From an uncultured Cocleimonas sp. (lineage in GTDB: Bacteria; Pseudomonadota; Gammaproteobacteria; Thiotrichales; Thiotrichaceae): a stretch of DNA of 64,000 nt. Made by a program: the position numbers and the translations under genes. The stretch is taken from NCBI RefSeq assembly GCF_947495625.1, contig NZ_CANLZW010000002.1, forward strand, positions 124,001 to 188,000, in the 5' to 3' direction. Shown in pieces: positions 1-7,518 of this stretch (the first letter of the stretch is position 1; each line of letters opens with the position of its first letter). The notes beneath the pieces are model-generated. The model saw nothing but the letters and a program-made list of their open reading frames with translations. It did not search any database and was not told where the DNA came from.

Positions 1-77
1 TAATCCATATCCATGCCGTCATCTAAATAGTGATCGTCAAACTCGATATTATCTTGCTGGTCTTCCTTATTAGACAT
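1..77 (-). CDS. N-terminal fragment of an acidic hypothetical protein
   Basis: The window starts inside a minus-strand gene. Its ATG lies at 77 and the first 25 residues (MSNKEDQQDNIEFDDHYLDD and on) are strongly acidic, with no signal peptide. The rest lies outside the window, so no function can be proposed. It runs in the same direction as the vWA gene upstream, separated by a 214-base gap that holds copy 1 of the dispersed repeat. Confidence 0.45.
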   Translation of the reverse strand, partial: MSNKEDQQDNIEFDDHYLDDGMDMD

Positions 78-215
78 TGCTTAGTCCACACCTTATGAAA
101 AAATAATAGGTGAAGCATATATCGCCAATGTGACAGAATTATTTAATGAATATGACAGTTATGTTTAAAACGTATGCTTAAAAAGGCGGCTAACAGAAAG
201 AGCGTAACGTCAAAT

Positions 216-245
216 GTCACCCCCCTACTTTCAGGTCGTTTTTTT
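216..245 (+). repeat. Dispersed C6-TACTT repeat, copy 1
   Basis: GTCAC form with six C, TACTT, then a T run ending at 245. It lies 46 bp beyond the stop of the minus-strand vWA gene, antisense to that gene. Confidence 0.9.
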
Positions 246-291
246 AGTCATTTTTTAATGGATTTATCTACAAAAAGTTTAACGAATCCTT

Positions 292-1413
292 TTATAAGCC
301 CTTCCAGATAGAACCTTTTTTCATGTTTTCTAAGGCTTTTTCCTGATGTGCCCGAATTTCTTTATTTTTCTCAAGAAGCCATCGTCCATCTTTGACTTGC
401 TGCTGGTAGGCAAGTGATTTAGTTTTACTGGCGCATTCTTTGCTGATTGTTCCGTCGGCAACCATCGCCTTTAAAGTTTTTTGCAAAGCGCTAAATGGCT
501 TGGTGATTTCCCGAGTTTGACACTTAATCGCATCAAGCAAAGCGTTGTTATGGACCCCAACCGTATGCGATAAATTTGAGAATAAGCAACGTTCATAGTG
601 CAATAAAGACATTTCGGTATCGTGCGCCGCGTTGAGTTGTTTGCGTAATGCTTTCGCATCTTTCGCGGGAAAATACTTTCCTCCTCCCGCTTCAGAAATT
701 GCCTCTAACTGCTGGCGCGTTTCCTTTCCCACATCAAAACCAATAACATTCACCACCGCACGCACGCCAGATTCATGCAATGCTTTGGCTGATGCAACAG
801 GGTCGCCACCACAGGTTTCTTTTCCGTCAGATAACAAATAAACAATGGGAACAGACTCCTTATTCTTTTTTGATTTGCGCACCTTTTTCAACTCGTCCAG
901 TGTGTAATCCAGCGCATCACCCATTGGCGTGTAACCAACTGGTTTCAATGATTTGATACTCTTTTTCAGGGTATGCATGCCGGCTCCGAGCTTATGTACC
1001 CATTCAACCGAACTGCACGATTCCGCTTTCCCAGATTTAGTATTATTGCCCTTGTGCCCATAAACAATCATCCCGACCGGTACATCTTTTTGTAGGGCGC
1101 CGAGAAAGCGCAAAGATTCACGCTTAGCAATCGACATCTTCGACTTACCACCCAACTTGCCAGCCATTGAGCCAGACGCATCAATCAGTAACACCACATG
1201 GGATGCCGGACGTTCCCCACCGCTAAAGGTTTTGGGCAAAGGGCAATCTTCGATTTTAGGATCTTTAATCTGAATATCACAACGGGAAGTATCACCCGGG
1301 TTTTCAGCATCTAACTTCTCGTACAGCGCCTGAGAATCACACACCTCATCAGCCTGCACCTGAAACATACACACACAAAAAGCCAGTAACGACGTCGTAA
1401 CTAATAATTTCAT
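292..1413 (-). CDS. Secreted von Willebrand factor A (vWA) domain protein
   Basis: A 373-residue protein with an N-terminal signal peptide (hydrophobic LLVTTSLLAFCVCMF, likely cleaved after VQA near residue 21). The vWA domain covers about residues 70-270. The metal-ion adhesion site (MIDAS) is visible as LLIDASGSMAGK (D-x-S-x-S), followed by a TPMGD threonine loop and the LSDGKETCGG strand. The C-terminal hundred residues are helical and basic with no recognised domain. Cysteines near both ends suggest disulfides in the periplasm or outside the cell. vWA domains of this kind mediate metal-dependent protein contacts; the partner here is unknown. The gene stands alone between two direct copies of the dispersed repeat. 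Confidence 0.85.
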   Translation of the reverse strand: MKLLVTTSLLAFCVCMFQVQADEVCDSQALYEKLDAENPGDTSRCDIQIKDPKIEDCPLPKTFSGGERPASHVVLLIDASGSMAGKLGGKSKMSIAKRESLRFLGALQKDVPVGMIVYGHKGNNTKSGKAESCSSVEWVHKLGAGMHTLKKSIKSLKPVGYTPMGDALDYTLDELKKVRKSKKNKESVPIVYLLSDGKETCGGDPVASAKALHESGVRAVVNVIGFDVGKETRQQLEAISEAGGGKYFPAKDAKALRKQLNAAHDTEMSLLHYERCLFSNLSHTVGVHNNALLDAIKCQTREITKPFSALQKTLKAMVADGTISKECASKTKSLAYQQQVKDGRWLLEKNKEIRAHQEKALENMKKGSIWKGL

Positions 1414-1725
1414 AGAGCACCCATGCCTTAAAAACGTAGAGTCAGCCTTTAATATAGACTAAAAGTCACCCCCCTACTTTGAAGCAGTTTTTAGCGGCTA
1501 TGTCTTTCCTTATAATAAACCTTAAAAATCTATTGAGAAATCTATGCAAACTTAGGTAGTTTTTAAAAGCATTGAGTTTTTAAATATACTTGATATGATT
1601 TCCCATTGGGTATCGATATTTCGTGGGTAGCAATTTAGCAACTGAGTCACTCCCCCGTTATCCTGCCCAAAAAATAATATGTTGGTTTTAACACATTTTA
1701 ATCTTATGAATTCTGGGAGGATCAT
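1414..1725. other. Divergent intergenic region between vWA and DsrE-like genes
   Basis: 312 bp without a gene, between divergently transcribed genes. It contains repeat copy 2 and a degenerate look-alike near 1645 (GTCACTCCCCCGTTATC). Promoters for both genes must lie here, but I see no convincing -35/-10 pair. Confidence 0.5.
1465..1492 (+). repeat. Dispersed C6-TACTT repeat, copy 2
   Basis: GTCAC form, six C, TACTT, GAAGCAG, T5. It sits between two divergent genes, so this copy cannot be a transcription terminator for either. Confidence 0.9.
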
Positions 1726-2257
1726 ATGAATAAATTAATACCTGCACTTTTGTTAGTTGGAAGCTTATCTATTAGTTACAGCTAGTTACAGCACGGCAAT
1801 GGCTGAAGATTTCGCACCTTACGGAACCGCCAAAGTTGATATGCATGAATATCCAAAAATTGATGCCGTATTTGATGTTAACTACGAAGATCCAAAAAAA
1901 TTAAACATACTTTATAATTTTATGAAGAACACCGCTAAACCACTTAAAGGAGACATGGTGGTTGTAACACATGGCCCTGAATTACGTGTATTTGCCAAAG
2001 AAAACTATGAAAAATACCAAGGCATAGTCGACAAGATGGCCGAGCTTTCTGAAATGGGTGTTAAGTTCAGCATGTGTAACAATGCGATGACAGCCGCCGG
2101 CTTTAAATCTGATGATATGCATGGATTTATTACTGTAGTACCCGCAGGTTTCCCTGAGATTGCTTACCTACAATCAAAAGGCTACAAATACGTTAATCCA
2201 CTGCCGCTATCGGTAAAAGATGTACGCTATCTTGATCAGCCAGATCTCAAAAAATAA
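1726..2257 (+). pseudogene. Exported DsrE-like protein, signal peptide frameshifted by a 10-bp duplication
   Basis: Reading from the ATG at 1726 (GGAGG at about 1716-1720) gives a signal-peptide start, MNKLIPALLLVGSLSISYS, and then a TAG. The cause is a perfect tandem 10-mer, TAGTTACAGC at 1773-1782 and 1783-1792. Removing one copy restores MNKLIPALLLVGSLSISYS joined to TAMAEDFAPYG, a normal Sec signal with an AMA cleavage site, continuous to the stop at 2257. The mature part (about 150 residues) resembles DsrE/DsrF-like small proteins, with a conserved-looking single cysteine in MCNNAMTAAG and a C-terminal GYKYVNP. An alternative TTG start at 1757 avoids the TAG but lacks a normal signal peptide. 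It could be a true mutation, a phase-variable state or an assembly error. The homology call is moderate. Confidence 0.75.
1773..1792 (+). repeat. Perfect 10-bp tandem duplication inside a signal peptide
   Basis: TAGTTACAGC occurs twice head to tail and is the direct cause of the frameshift in the DsrE-like gene. A 10-bp unit is not a multiple of three, so gain or loss of one unit switches the frame. Confidence 0.9.
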
Positions 2258-2266
2258 AAATAATAT

Positions 2267-2316
2267 GCTAACCACCGACTGTTATTAACCTTTATCAGTT
2301 AGTGGTTAGCTTTTTT
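2267..2316 (+). terminator. Intrinsic terminator after the DsrE-like gene
   Basis: Stem GCTAACCAC (2267-2275) pairs with GTGGTTAGC (2302-2310) and is followed directly by TTTTTT. It lies 10 bp after the stop codon. Confidence 0.88.
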
Positions 2317-2593
2317 ACTTTTGGCTCTTAGTTTAAAAATGAAAGGCTATAAACCTCATCTACTCACAAAAACTCTTATTCATAGAGATCCACCGCCTCC
2401 TTATAGACCGTTTTTTATTAAGATTATTAAGATTAAAATAAAACATAAATTATAGTTATCACATGTCATTCAAATGAATACTGATTTATCCTACTTTCTC
2501 TCACTTAATTTTCATAAATACCAGATCAAAGCCAACACATCTTTTTTCAATATGACAAATTAAACATTGTATTGAATTGACCCCTCGTAATAT

Positions 2594-2621
2594 TTGACTT
2601 GGAACTTTTACACGTTATAAC
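2594..2621 (+). promoter_or_regulatory. Candidate sigma-70 promoter of the beta-helix lipoprotein gene
   Basis: TTGACT (2594-2599), a 16-bp spacer, then TATAAC (2616-2621), about 115 bp upstream of the start codon. The match is good, but the region is AT-rich, so chance matches are possible. Confidence 0.45.
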
Positions 2622-2737
2622 TGGTCTGAATCTTAGTAGTTGTTTGGCAATGTCTTTACATAGATCAATATGGGCTATAAAAAGTTTTTTTGTTATCCAT
2701 AATTCTACATAAGAAGTACTAACATAAGGAATTAACT

Positions 2738-4189
2738 ATGCGCGAGAATGAAATATCATCGTTTAGAATTATGAAATATAGCCTAACATTTTTTTTGTTT
2801 TTTTTTGTAATTACGCAATTTTTAGGATGCAACACGGATGATATAAAAGACGCGATAGAAGAAGAGTTTGTTGATTTTGCTGAACCTCTCGATGAAACAA
2901 CTTCAAAGCCTTCTGATCCTGCAAGAGTTTTACCTCCTAATCCAACAGGATGTCCGAATTGGGAAAAGAACATACTTAATAGAGTGACTGAGAGTTTGAC
3001 ATTACCAGAAGGTTGTAAGTACGACCGCGTGAGAATTCTTATTGAAAATGAATCTGATCTGACTCTTGATTGTAATGGTGCAGAACTTAATGGATTAGAC
3101 AAAGAATTTAGGCAGGCCGTTGGGGTTCCATATAGTGCTTCAGATGCACCATCTGATATTGGTATCAGAATTCTATCTCTTGAAACCATTCCTAGTGGAA
3201 ATGTAACTGTAAAAAACTGTGTAATTACAAACTTTCTAACAGGTATATCTGTTCAAACTGTTTTCATCGATGAAACAATCGCAGATTTAAAAAATAATAT
3301 AAACGCTGAAGTTGTGGAAGACCATTTGAGAAACAGTTCACTTAAGAATGTAAGACTTGAAAATAATATTATAAATTATAGCCACAGAAATGGGCTTTTT
3401 ATAAACCGTTATATTACTGGTTTAGTCGTTGATAATACGACTATAAAGTATACGAGTGGCGCTGGTCTTTATTTAGAATCAGGCTCACAGAGCAATATTA
3501 TTCAAAATTCAGTAATCTCAGAGAATGGTCATTCTATTTACGATAGTGGTGAGCGCGTTAGAAAAAGAATTTTGGAAAAGGATGCTAGAGAGGGCATAGC
3601 TATAGATTCCTCAGCCATGAACACAATTCAGAATAATACTTTTGCCAAGAATTCAGGTGGTGGAATCTTTTTATATAAAAACTGTTATGAATATCACACT
3701 AGTCCTACATCTTTACCTCGATATCAGTCTGCAAATAATAATGTAATTACTGGAAATAAATTTGAAGATCAAAGAGTGGGGGTGTGGATAGCTTCTAGAC
3801 AAAGTAAAGATTTAGAAGCTTTCAATTGTGGCATCCCTAAGATTGCAACTGATACCGTAAGATATGGGCCTGTTGAAGAAGATATTTTTATTTATGAAGA
3901 CTTTGCAAAGTTTAACAATGTAAATTCAAATACTTTTATTGATGTTATAAAAGGTATCATAGTAGAAGATGATAACAATACAATTAATGGGAATAAATTT
4001 AGCGGTGATGTAGATTATGATGTTCAGATTGGTACGAAATATAGAACTGAAGCACTGTCTAAGCCCGTAACTGATACAAAAATCACCAATAATGAATTTA
4101 ATTCCTCAGCAAGTGAACATGTTAGGGTCATATATGACTCTGTTAATACCGTAATTACTGGAAATATCCCCGCAACTGTTAACAACTAA
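2738..4189 (+). CDS. Predicted lipoprotein with right-handed beta-helix repeats
   Basis: The 483-residue product begins with a hydrophobic segment ending in the lipobox FLGC (Cys31), so it should be a lipoprotein. AAGGA lies 7 bp before the ATG at 2738; an internal ATG at 2771 would give a shorter, more typical signal. From about residue 85 the sequence carries irregular parallel beta-helix repeats rich in Asn (patterns such as NNIINYSHRNGLFI, NIIQNSVISENGHSIY and NNTFAKNSGGGIFLY), as in NosD/pectate-lyase-like proteins. No catalytic residues of a known enzyme class are evident, so carbohydrate or surface binding is only inferred. It is more AT-rich than the housekeeping blocks, which may reflect acquisition. 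Confidence 0.75.
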   Translation: MRENEISSFRIMKYSLTFFLFFFVITQFLGCNTDDIKDAIEEEFVDFAEPLDETTSKPSDPARVLPPNPTGCPNWEKNILNRVTESLTLPEGCKYDRVRILIENESDLTLDCNGAELNGLDKEFRQAVGVPYSASDAPSDIGIRILSLETIPSGNVTVKNCVITNFLTGISVQTVFIDETIADLKNNINAEVVEDHLRNSSLKNVRLENNIINYSHRNGLFINRYITGLVVDNTTIKYTSGAGLYLESGSQSNIIQNSVISENGHSIYDSGERVRKRILEKDAREGIAIDSSAMNTIQNNTFAKNSGGGIFLYKNCYEYHTSPTSLPRYQSANNNVITGNKFEDQRVGVWIASRQSKDLEAFNCGIPKIATDTVRYGPVEEDIFIYEDFAKFNNVNSNTFIDVIKGIIVEDDNNTINGNKFSGDVDYDVQIGTKYRTEALSKPVTDTKITNNEFNSSASEHVRVIYDSVNTVITGNIPATVNN

Positions 4190-4198
4190 GGTTGCGGG
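4169..4198 (+). terminator. Hairpin overlapping the 3' end of the beta-helix gene
   Basis: CCCGCAAC (4169-4176) pairs with GTTGCGGG (4191-4198), spanning the stop codon. No T tract follows, so it is an imperfect intrinsic terminator or an mRNA-stabilising hairpin. Confidence 0.4.
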
Positions 4199-4329
4199 CT
4201 TGATAAACAAAATGCCATTCGCCCTGTTTCACTCATTTTAAAAGAACGCTAACTATAAGAGTTATTTATGGAAGTGTTAGGATAAGCTTGTACAAATCAT
4301 TCCATAATCACAGCTAGCGAGAAGATTCG

Positions 4330-5163
4330 ATGTCCGATTTGACCGATGAACTGACTTATCCAGCGGCATACCAACTAACTAAGCAACAACAAAAAATACT
4401 ATCCGTCGTTCTGATGGAATATTTAAACATGGGTGACTGGAAAGGGTTGTTTAAAAAGACCGATAGCGAAGCATTCGCAAAACAACAGACACAATTTTAT
4501 GATGATGACAGTTGGGATACTGGCAGCATAGAAGACACTCTGGAAAAGGATTGTGCCGAAGCTGTGGCTTTTATCTTAAACAAAGACAGCAGACATTTGA
4601 AAGTGATCTGGGAAATGCCGGGTGTAAAAACCATGAGCCTCAGAAAAGATGAAAACTTCCATGCGGAAATTGAAGCAATCATCGAGGACGCATTAGACCA
4701 AAGTACAGACAATAAAATCATTGCTACTTCTGACAAAGATAATAATTCTAACCTTCCTGATGAAAATCAAAATCCTTATGAAACTCTAGATGCTGCTCAA
4801 GAACTTTTAGATTCAAATAACACAACCCAATCGATGCGCTTAATGCATGCGGCTTTAAAAAACTTTCTACAACAAACATGCAAAAATTTAGAAATCACTA
4901 CGGATGACAAAGACTCCGTTTCTATTTTGCAGGCTAAGGTTAATGAGCATTTAAAACAAAAAAATAGCGCCAGCCAAAAAAGTATTAACCTAAACGATTC
5001 ATCTCTCTCAATATTGCGGACTTCAACTCTGCTGATAGAAACGATTGATGATTTAAGTTATCAGAATACAAATGAAAAACACGTCAATAACTCCGATGTT
5101 AAATATGCAATTAACATAACCCGCTCAGTTATGATTTATATTGATGAGCTAGTGGTGGGTTAA
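4330..5163 (+). CDS. Hypothetical protein, two-part, acidic
   Basis: I do not recognise this 277-residue cytoplasmic protein. The N-terminal part (about 1-135) is mixed alpha/beta and acidic. A polar linker with NNSNLPDENQNPYE follows, and then a helical C-terminal domain (about 155-275) containing SMRLMHAALKNFLQQTCK and ending with ITRSVMIYIDEL. The all-helical C-terminal half is loosely similar in layout to the C-terminal domain of some abortive-infection proteins (helix with a conserved Cys, variable loop, final helix), but the match is weak. There is no strong Shine-Dalgarno; the start is supported only by position. It stands alone between the beta-helix lipoprotein and a convergent carbonic anhydrase gene. 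Confidence 0.6.
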   Translation: MSDLTDELTYPAAYQLTKQQQKILSVVLMEYLNMGDWKGLFKKTDSEAFAKQQTQFYDDDSWDTGSIEDTLEKDCAEAVAFILNKDSRHLKVIWEMPGVKTMSLRKDENFHAEIEAIIEDALDQSTDNKIIATSDKDNNSNLPDENQNPYETLDAAQELLDSNNTTQSMRLMHAALKNFLQQTCKNLEITTDDKDSVSILQAKVNEHLKQKNSASQKSINLNDSSLSILRTSTLLIETIDDLSYQNTNEKHVNNSDVKYAINITRSVMIYIDELVVG

Positions 5164-5217
5164 ACAAACGAATAAATAGCAATAGGACAATGCAACTGGG
5201 TGGTTATATTTTTATAA

Positions 5218-5245
5218 GTCACCCCCCTACTTATAGGCACTTTTT
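5218..5245 (+). repeat. Dispersed C6-TACTT repeat, copy 3
   Basis: GTCAC form followed by ATAGGCAC and T5. It lies between convergent genes. Confidence 0.9.
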
Positions 5246-5298
5246 AGAGGATTACTTCTAATCAAACACGATATATTGACAATTCTTCATACTAATTA

Positions 5299-5322
5299 GT
5301 GGCTTTGTGATTACAAAGCCAC
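5299..5322 (-). terminator. Hairpin downstream of the first carbonic anhydrase gene
   Basis: A perfect 10-bp stem, GTGGCTTTGT with ACAAAGCCAC, and a 4-nt loop, 17 bp past the stop of the minus-strand gene. There is no clear T run, so termination is inferred from position. Confidence 0.45.
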
Positions 5323-5338
5323 CATAAACTGACCAATG

Positions 5339-5920
5339 CTAACTCGCTTTCCCTGCTGCTGTAGCATCGGGTATTTCAACTAATTCACCCGTTTTGCAAT
5401 CATAGATGTATCCGTAAATTGGGATGTCTGAAGGCACCATTGAGTTGCTGCGAATTCGTTCTACATCTTCAACCACACTTTTTGCATTATCACTGATGGT
5501 TAACCAGTTGATGTATTTGCCATCTGTTGTTCCGCCACCCGCATTGCTGTCATGCCAGCCTGTGGCATCAACGTTTGCAGTTTTCAAACTGCCTGATAAT
5601 AAATCACCCATTATTTCAGTGGTGAATGTCTCCATTCCACAATCGGTGTGATGTATAACGAACCATTCTCTGGTACCCAGTAATTTATAGGAAATTACCA
5701 GGGAGCGAATCGCATCGTCGCTTGCTCTGCCTCCGGCATTTCGAATCACATGCGCATCACCTTCTGCCAGCCCGGCGTATTTTGCAGGATCCAGACGCGC
5801 ATCCATACAAGTCAGAATTGCAAACTGTCGGCCGGGAGGCATGGGTAAATCTCCCTTATCACCGAAATTAGATACATATTCGGCATTTGCTGATTTTACT
5901 TCATCGACTATTTTACTCAT
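5339..5920 (-). CDS. Beta-class carbonic anhydrase (Rv1284-like subclass)
   Basis: This 193-residue enzyme should interconvert CO2 and bicarbonate with a zinc ion. The first zinc Cys and the Asp/Arg dyad are in CMDARLDP (Cys38); the His and second Cys are in IHHTDCGM. The layout [31 protein letters not shown] and [17 protein letters not shown] matches the short Rv1284-type branch. It is not the Can branch represented by the second beta enzyme at 59668. There is no signal peptide, so it is cytoplasmic. AAGGAGAG precedes the ATG. The start overlaps the end of a tiny upstream ORF by ATGA, and a heptanucleotide tract lies about 80 bp upstream; both may affect expression. Confidence 0.9.
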   Translation of the reverse strand: MSKIVDEVKSANAEYVSNFGDKGDLPMPPGRQFAILTCMDARLDPAKYAGLAEGDAHVIRNAGGRASDDAIRSLVISYKLLGTREWFVIHHTDCGMETFTTEIMGDLLSGSLKTANVDATGWHDSNAGGGTTDGKYINWLTISDNAKSVVEDVERIRSNSMVPSDIPIYGYIYDCKTGELVEIPDATAAGKAS

Positions 5921-5943
5921 TTTCTCTCTCCTTTTTTACTCAT
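5917..5943 (-). CDS. Possible 8-residue leader peptide (uORF) of the carbonic anhydrase gene
   Basis: An ATG at 5943 opens an [11 protein letters not shown], whose TGA overlaps the carbonic anhydrase start as ATGA. It arises from a partial direct repeat: AAAATGAGTAAAA occurs at both starts, with AAGGAGAG between them. The arrangement would allow translational coupling. I see no strong ribosome binding site for the uORF itself. Confidence 0.35.
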   Translation of the reverse strand: MSKKGERK

Positions 5944-6275
5944 TTTCTGTGCCGCTTAATATATAGAAAAGGTTTTCATTACGGCAAAGATGGAAACCTT
6001 TATTCTTTATTCTTTATTCTTTATTCTTTATTCTTTATTATCTCTCTCGTTTTTCTCTCTGGTTGTTAGACCTTAGATACCTATACATTTGTCTTTTATT
6101 AAATCTATCTAAGTATAGTAAAGACTCATCAACTCATTTTTTCTTCTTTCAAACTACTCATAAACTTCTGATAATATGAGTTTTTTCCTGATAAATACTT
6201 GTAACTTATGCTGTTTCACACTTACATTTTTTAGGCTGTTATACTCAATACTACTTAAAACCTGTTGGTATTATT
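5921..6275. other. Divergent intergenic region with heptanucleotide tract
   Basis: 355 bp between the divergent carbonic anhydrase and NnrU genes. It holds the uORF and a TATTCTT tandem tract at 6001-6039. The remainder is AT-rich with no other supported feature. Confidence 0.5.
6001..6039 (+). repeat. Heptanucleotide tandem repeat (TATTCTT)5
   Basis: Five perfect TATTCTT units plus TATT. A seven-base unit in an intergenic promoter region is a typical slippage-prone tract and could alter promoter spacing for the minus-strand carbonic anhydrase gene (81-119 bp upstream of its start). Confidence 0.92.
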
Positions 6276-6845
6276 ATGATCTGGCTAATTCTTGGCGTGG
6301 CTCTGTGGAGTGTTGTTCATCTTTACCCTAGCGTTGCGGTTTCGCATCGTAATCAATTATCTGAGAAATTCGGCAATGGCTATCAAGGTGCTTATGCGCT
6401 GCTGATTGTTGGCTCGATTGTGTTGATGGTGATCGGCTGGAAAAATACGATACCGACTGCGGTTTATAATCCTCCTGCGTGGGGAAGGCATGCAACCATG
6501 CTATTGATTTTGATAGCGATTATTTTATTCGGTGCGGCGAATACTAAAACAAAAATTCGTGAATGGGTACGTCACCCGATGCTGACAGGTATGATAGTGT
6601 GGAGTATTGGCCATTTACTCGCGAATGGTGATATCCGTTCTGTAATTTTATTTGGTGGCTTAGGCCTTTGGGCAATTATCTCGCAAATCACCATTAACAA
6701 ACGCGAAAGCGCTAGAGTGATGCCGACCGATTCAAAAGGCATGAAATCGCTGGTGATTCTATTTGTGGTGAGTGTAGTGTTGTATCTGATTCTGATGTTT
6801 TTACATCCTTACTTTGCAGGTGTACCGATCATGACGCGTGGTTAA
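6276..6845 (+). CDS. NnrU family integral membrane protein
   Basis: A 189-residue protein with five or six hydrophobic segments (about residues 1-13, 38-56, 69-86, 95-112, 117-134 and 155-176) and short polar loops. The family signature is visible at the start (WLILGVALWSVVHLYPS) and in the middle (WVRHPMLTGMIVWSIGHLLANGD). NnrU proteins are linked by context to nitric oxide and nitrite metabolism in denitrifiers, but their biochemical role is not settled, and no denitrification genes are in this window. It is located in the inner membrane. The upstream region contains no clear Shine-Dalgarno. Repeat copy 4 follows 31 bp after the stop. Confidence 0.85.
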   Translation: MIWLILGVALWSVVHLYPSVAVSHRNQLSEKFGNGYQGAYALLIVGSIVLMVIGWKNTIPTAVYNPPAWGRHATMLLILIAIILFGAANTKTKIREWVRHPMLTGMIVWSIGHLLANGDIRSVILFGGLGLWAIISQITINKRESARVMPTDSKGMKSLVILFVVSVVLYLILMFLHPYFAGVPIMTRG

Positions 6846-6876
6846 TGAATCGGTCTTAGGGTGATATTCAATGAAT

Positions 6877-6904
6877 GTCACCCCCCTACTTTTAAGTGAT
6901 TTTT
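6877..6904 (+). repeat. Dispersed C6-TACTT repeat, copy 4
   Basis: GTCAC form with TTAAGTGA before T4. It lies between two co-directional plus-strand genes, with its T run facing the ecotin start. Confidence 0.88.
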
Positions 6905-6964
6905 CATTTCGTTGCTTGAAATGACTAAAAGAACTTATGCAGAGCTCAGGCATTTTTTGAACCT

Positions 6965-7486
6965 ATGTTAGATTCAACAGACAAACTCAGCATGAATAAT
7001 ATAATCTCCTTTTTACTTTTATCTTTTGGACTTTTTCTTATTATTCCTCAAGTCATGTCACAAACTCCTGAGCATAAAGAACTCAAAGCCTTCCCTGCAG
7101 CAGCAGAGGGTATGCAACGCTTTGTAATCACTTTGCCGCATAAAGAACGTGGCGAGGAAGATGCGTTTAAAGTTGAGTTGATGCCAGGAAAAATGATGAT
7201 GACAGATGGCGTGAATCGCGTTCGACTGGGGACTCGTATCGAACCTCGCCCGTTAAAAGGCTGGGGTTATACGTATTACGAGATAACAGGCAAAGATGTG
7301 GGCATGAGTACCATGATGGGAGTTCCCGCTGGTACGCAATCGATAAAAACTTTTGTGTCGGGTCAACCATTAACAATTCGTTACAATAGCCGTTTACCGA
7401 TAGTGATTTATGCGCCGCAAGGACAGTCAGTGAGATATCGTATCTGGAGAGCCGATGATAAATTCACATCAACGAAGCAGGGTTAA
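6965..7486 (+). CDS. eco: Ecotin-like periplasmic serine protease inhibitor
   Basis: The mature part aligns well with ecotin: FPAAAEGMQRFVITL, the GWGYTYYE strand, the reactive loop MSTMMGVPAG, and RYNSRLPIVIYAPQG followed by RYRIWRA. Ecotin inhibits trypsin-fold proteases through a Met at P1; the STMM segment here keeps it. The two cysteines that form the loop-bracing disulfide in E. coli ecotin are both absent (DGVNRV and MMGVP at those places). A signal peptide precedes it; the ATG at 6992 (MNNIISFLLLSFG) is an alternative start that fits a signal peptide better than 6965. The product is periplasmic and probably protects against host, predator or neighbour proteases. Single gene. Confidence 0.92.
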   Translation: MLDSTDKLSMNNIISFLLLSFGLFLIIPQVMSQTPEHKELKAFPAAAEGMQRFVITLPHKERGEEDAFKVELMPGKMMMTDGVNRVRLGTRIEPRPLKGWGYTYYEITGKDVGMSTMMGVPAGTQSIKTFVSGQPLTIRYNSRLPIVIYAPQGQSVRYRIWRADDKFTSTKQG

Positions 7487-7518
7487 GTTACTTCCAATAA
7501 GTAAGTAGTAACAGAAAA

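Larger units (their letters stand above)
2258..2737. other. AT-rich intergenic region, 480 bp
   Basis: It holds the terminator of the DsrE-like gene (2267-2316) and a promoter-like pair (2594-2621) for the beta-helix lipoprotein. The rest is very AT-rich and shows no ORF, RNA gene or repeat that I can support. Confidence 0.5.

Noticed and set aside
1645-1678. Extra repeat copy near the DsrE-like promoter (GTCACTCCCCCGTTATC)
   Set aside because: Only the first bases match; TACTT and the T run are missing, so chance similarity is as likely as decay.
5887-6069. 60-residue plus-strand ORF containing the heptanucleotide tract
   Set aside because: It is a by-product of the repeat, overlaps the carbonic anhydrase start and shows no family resemblance.
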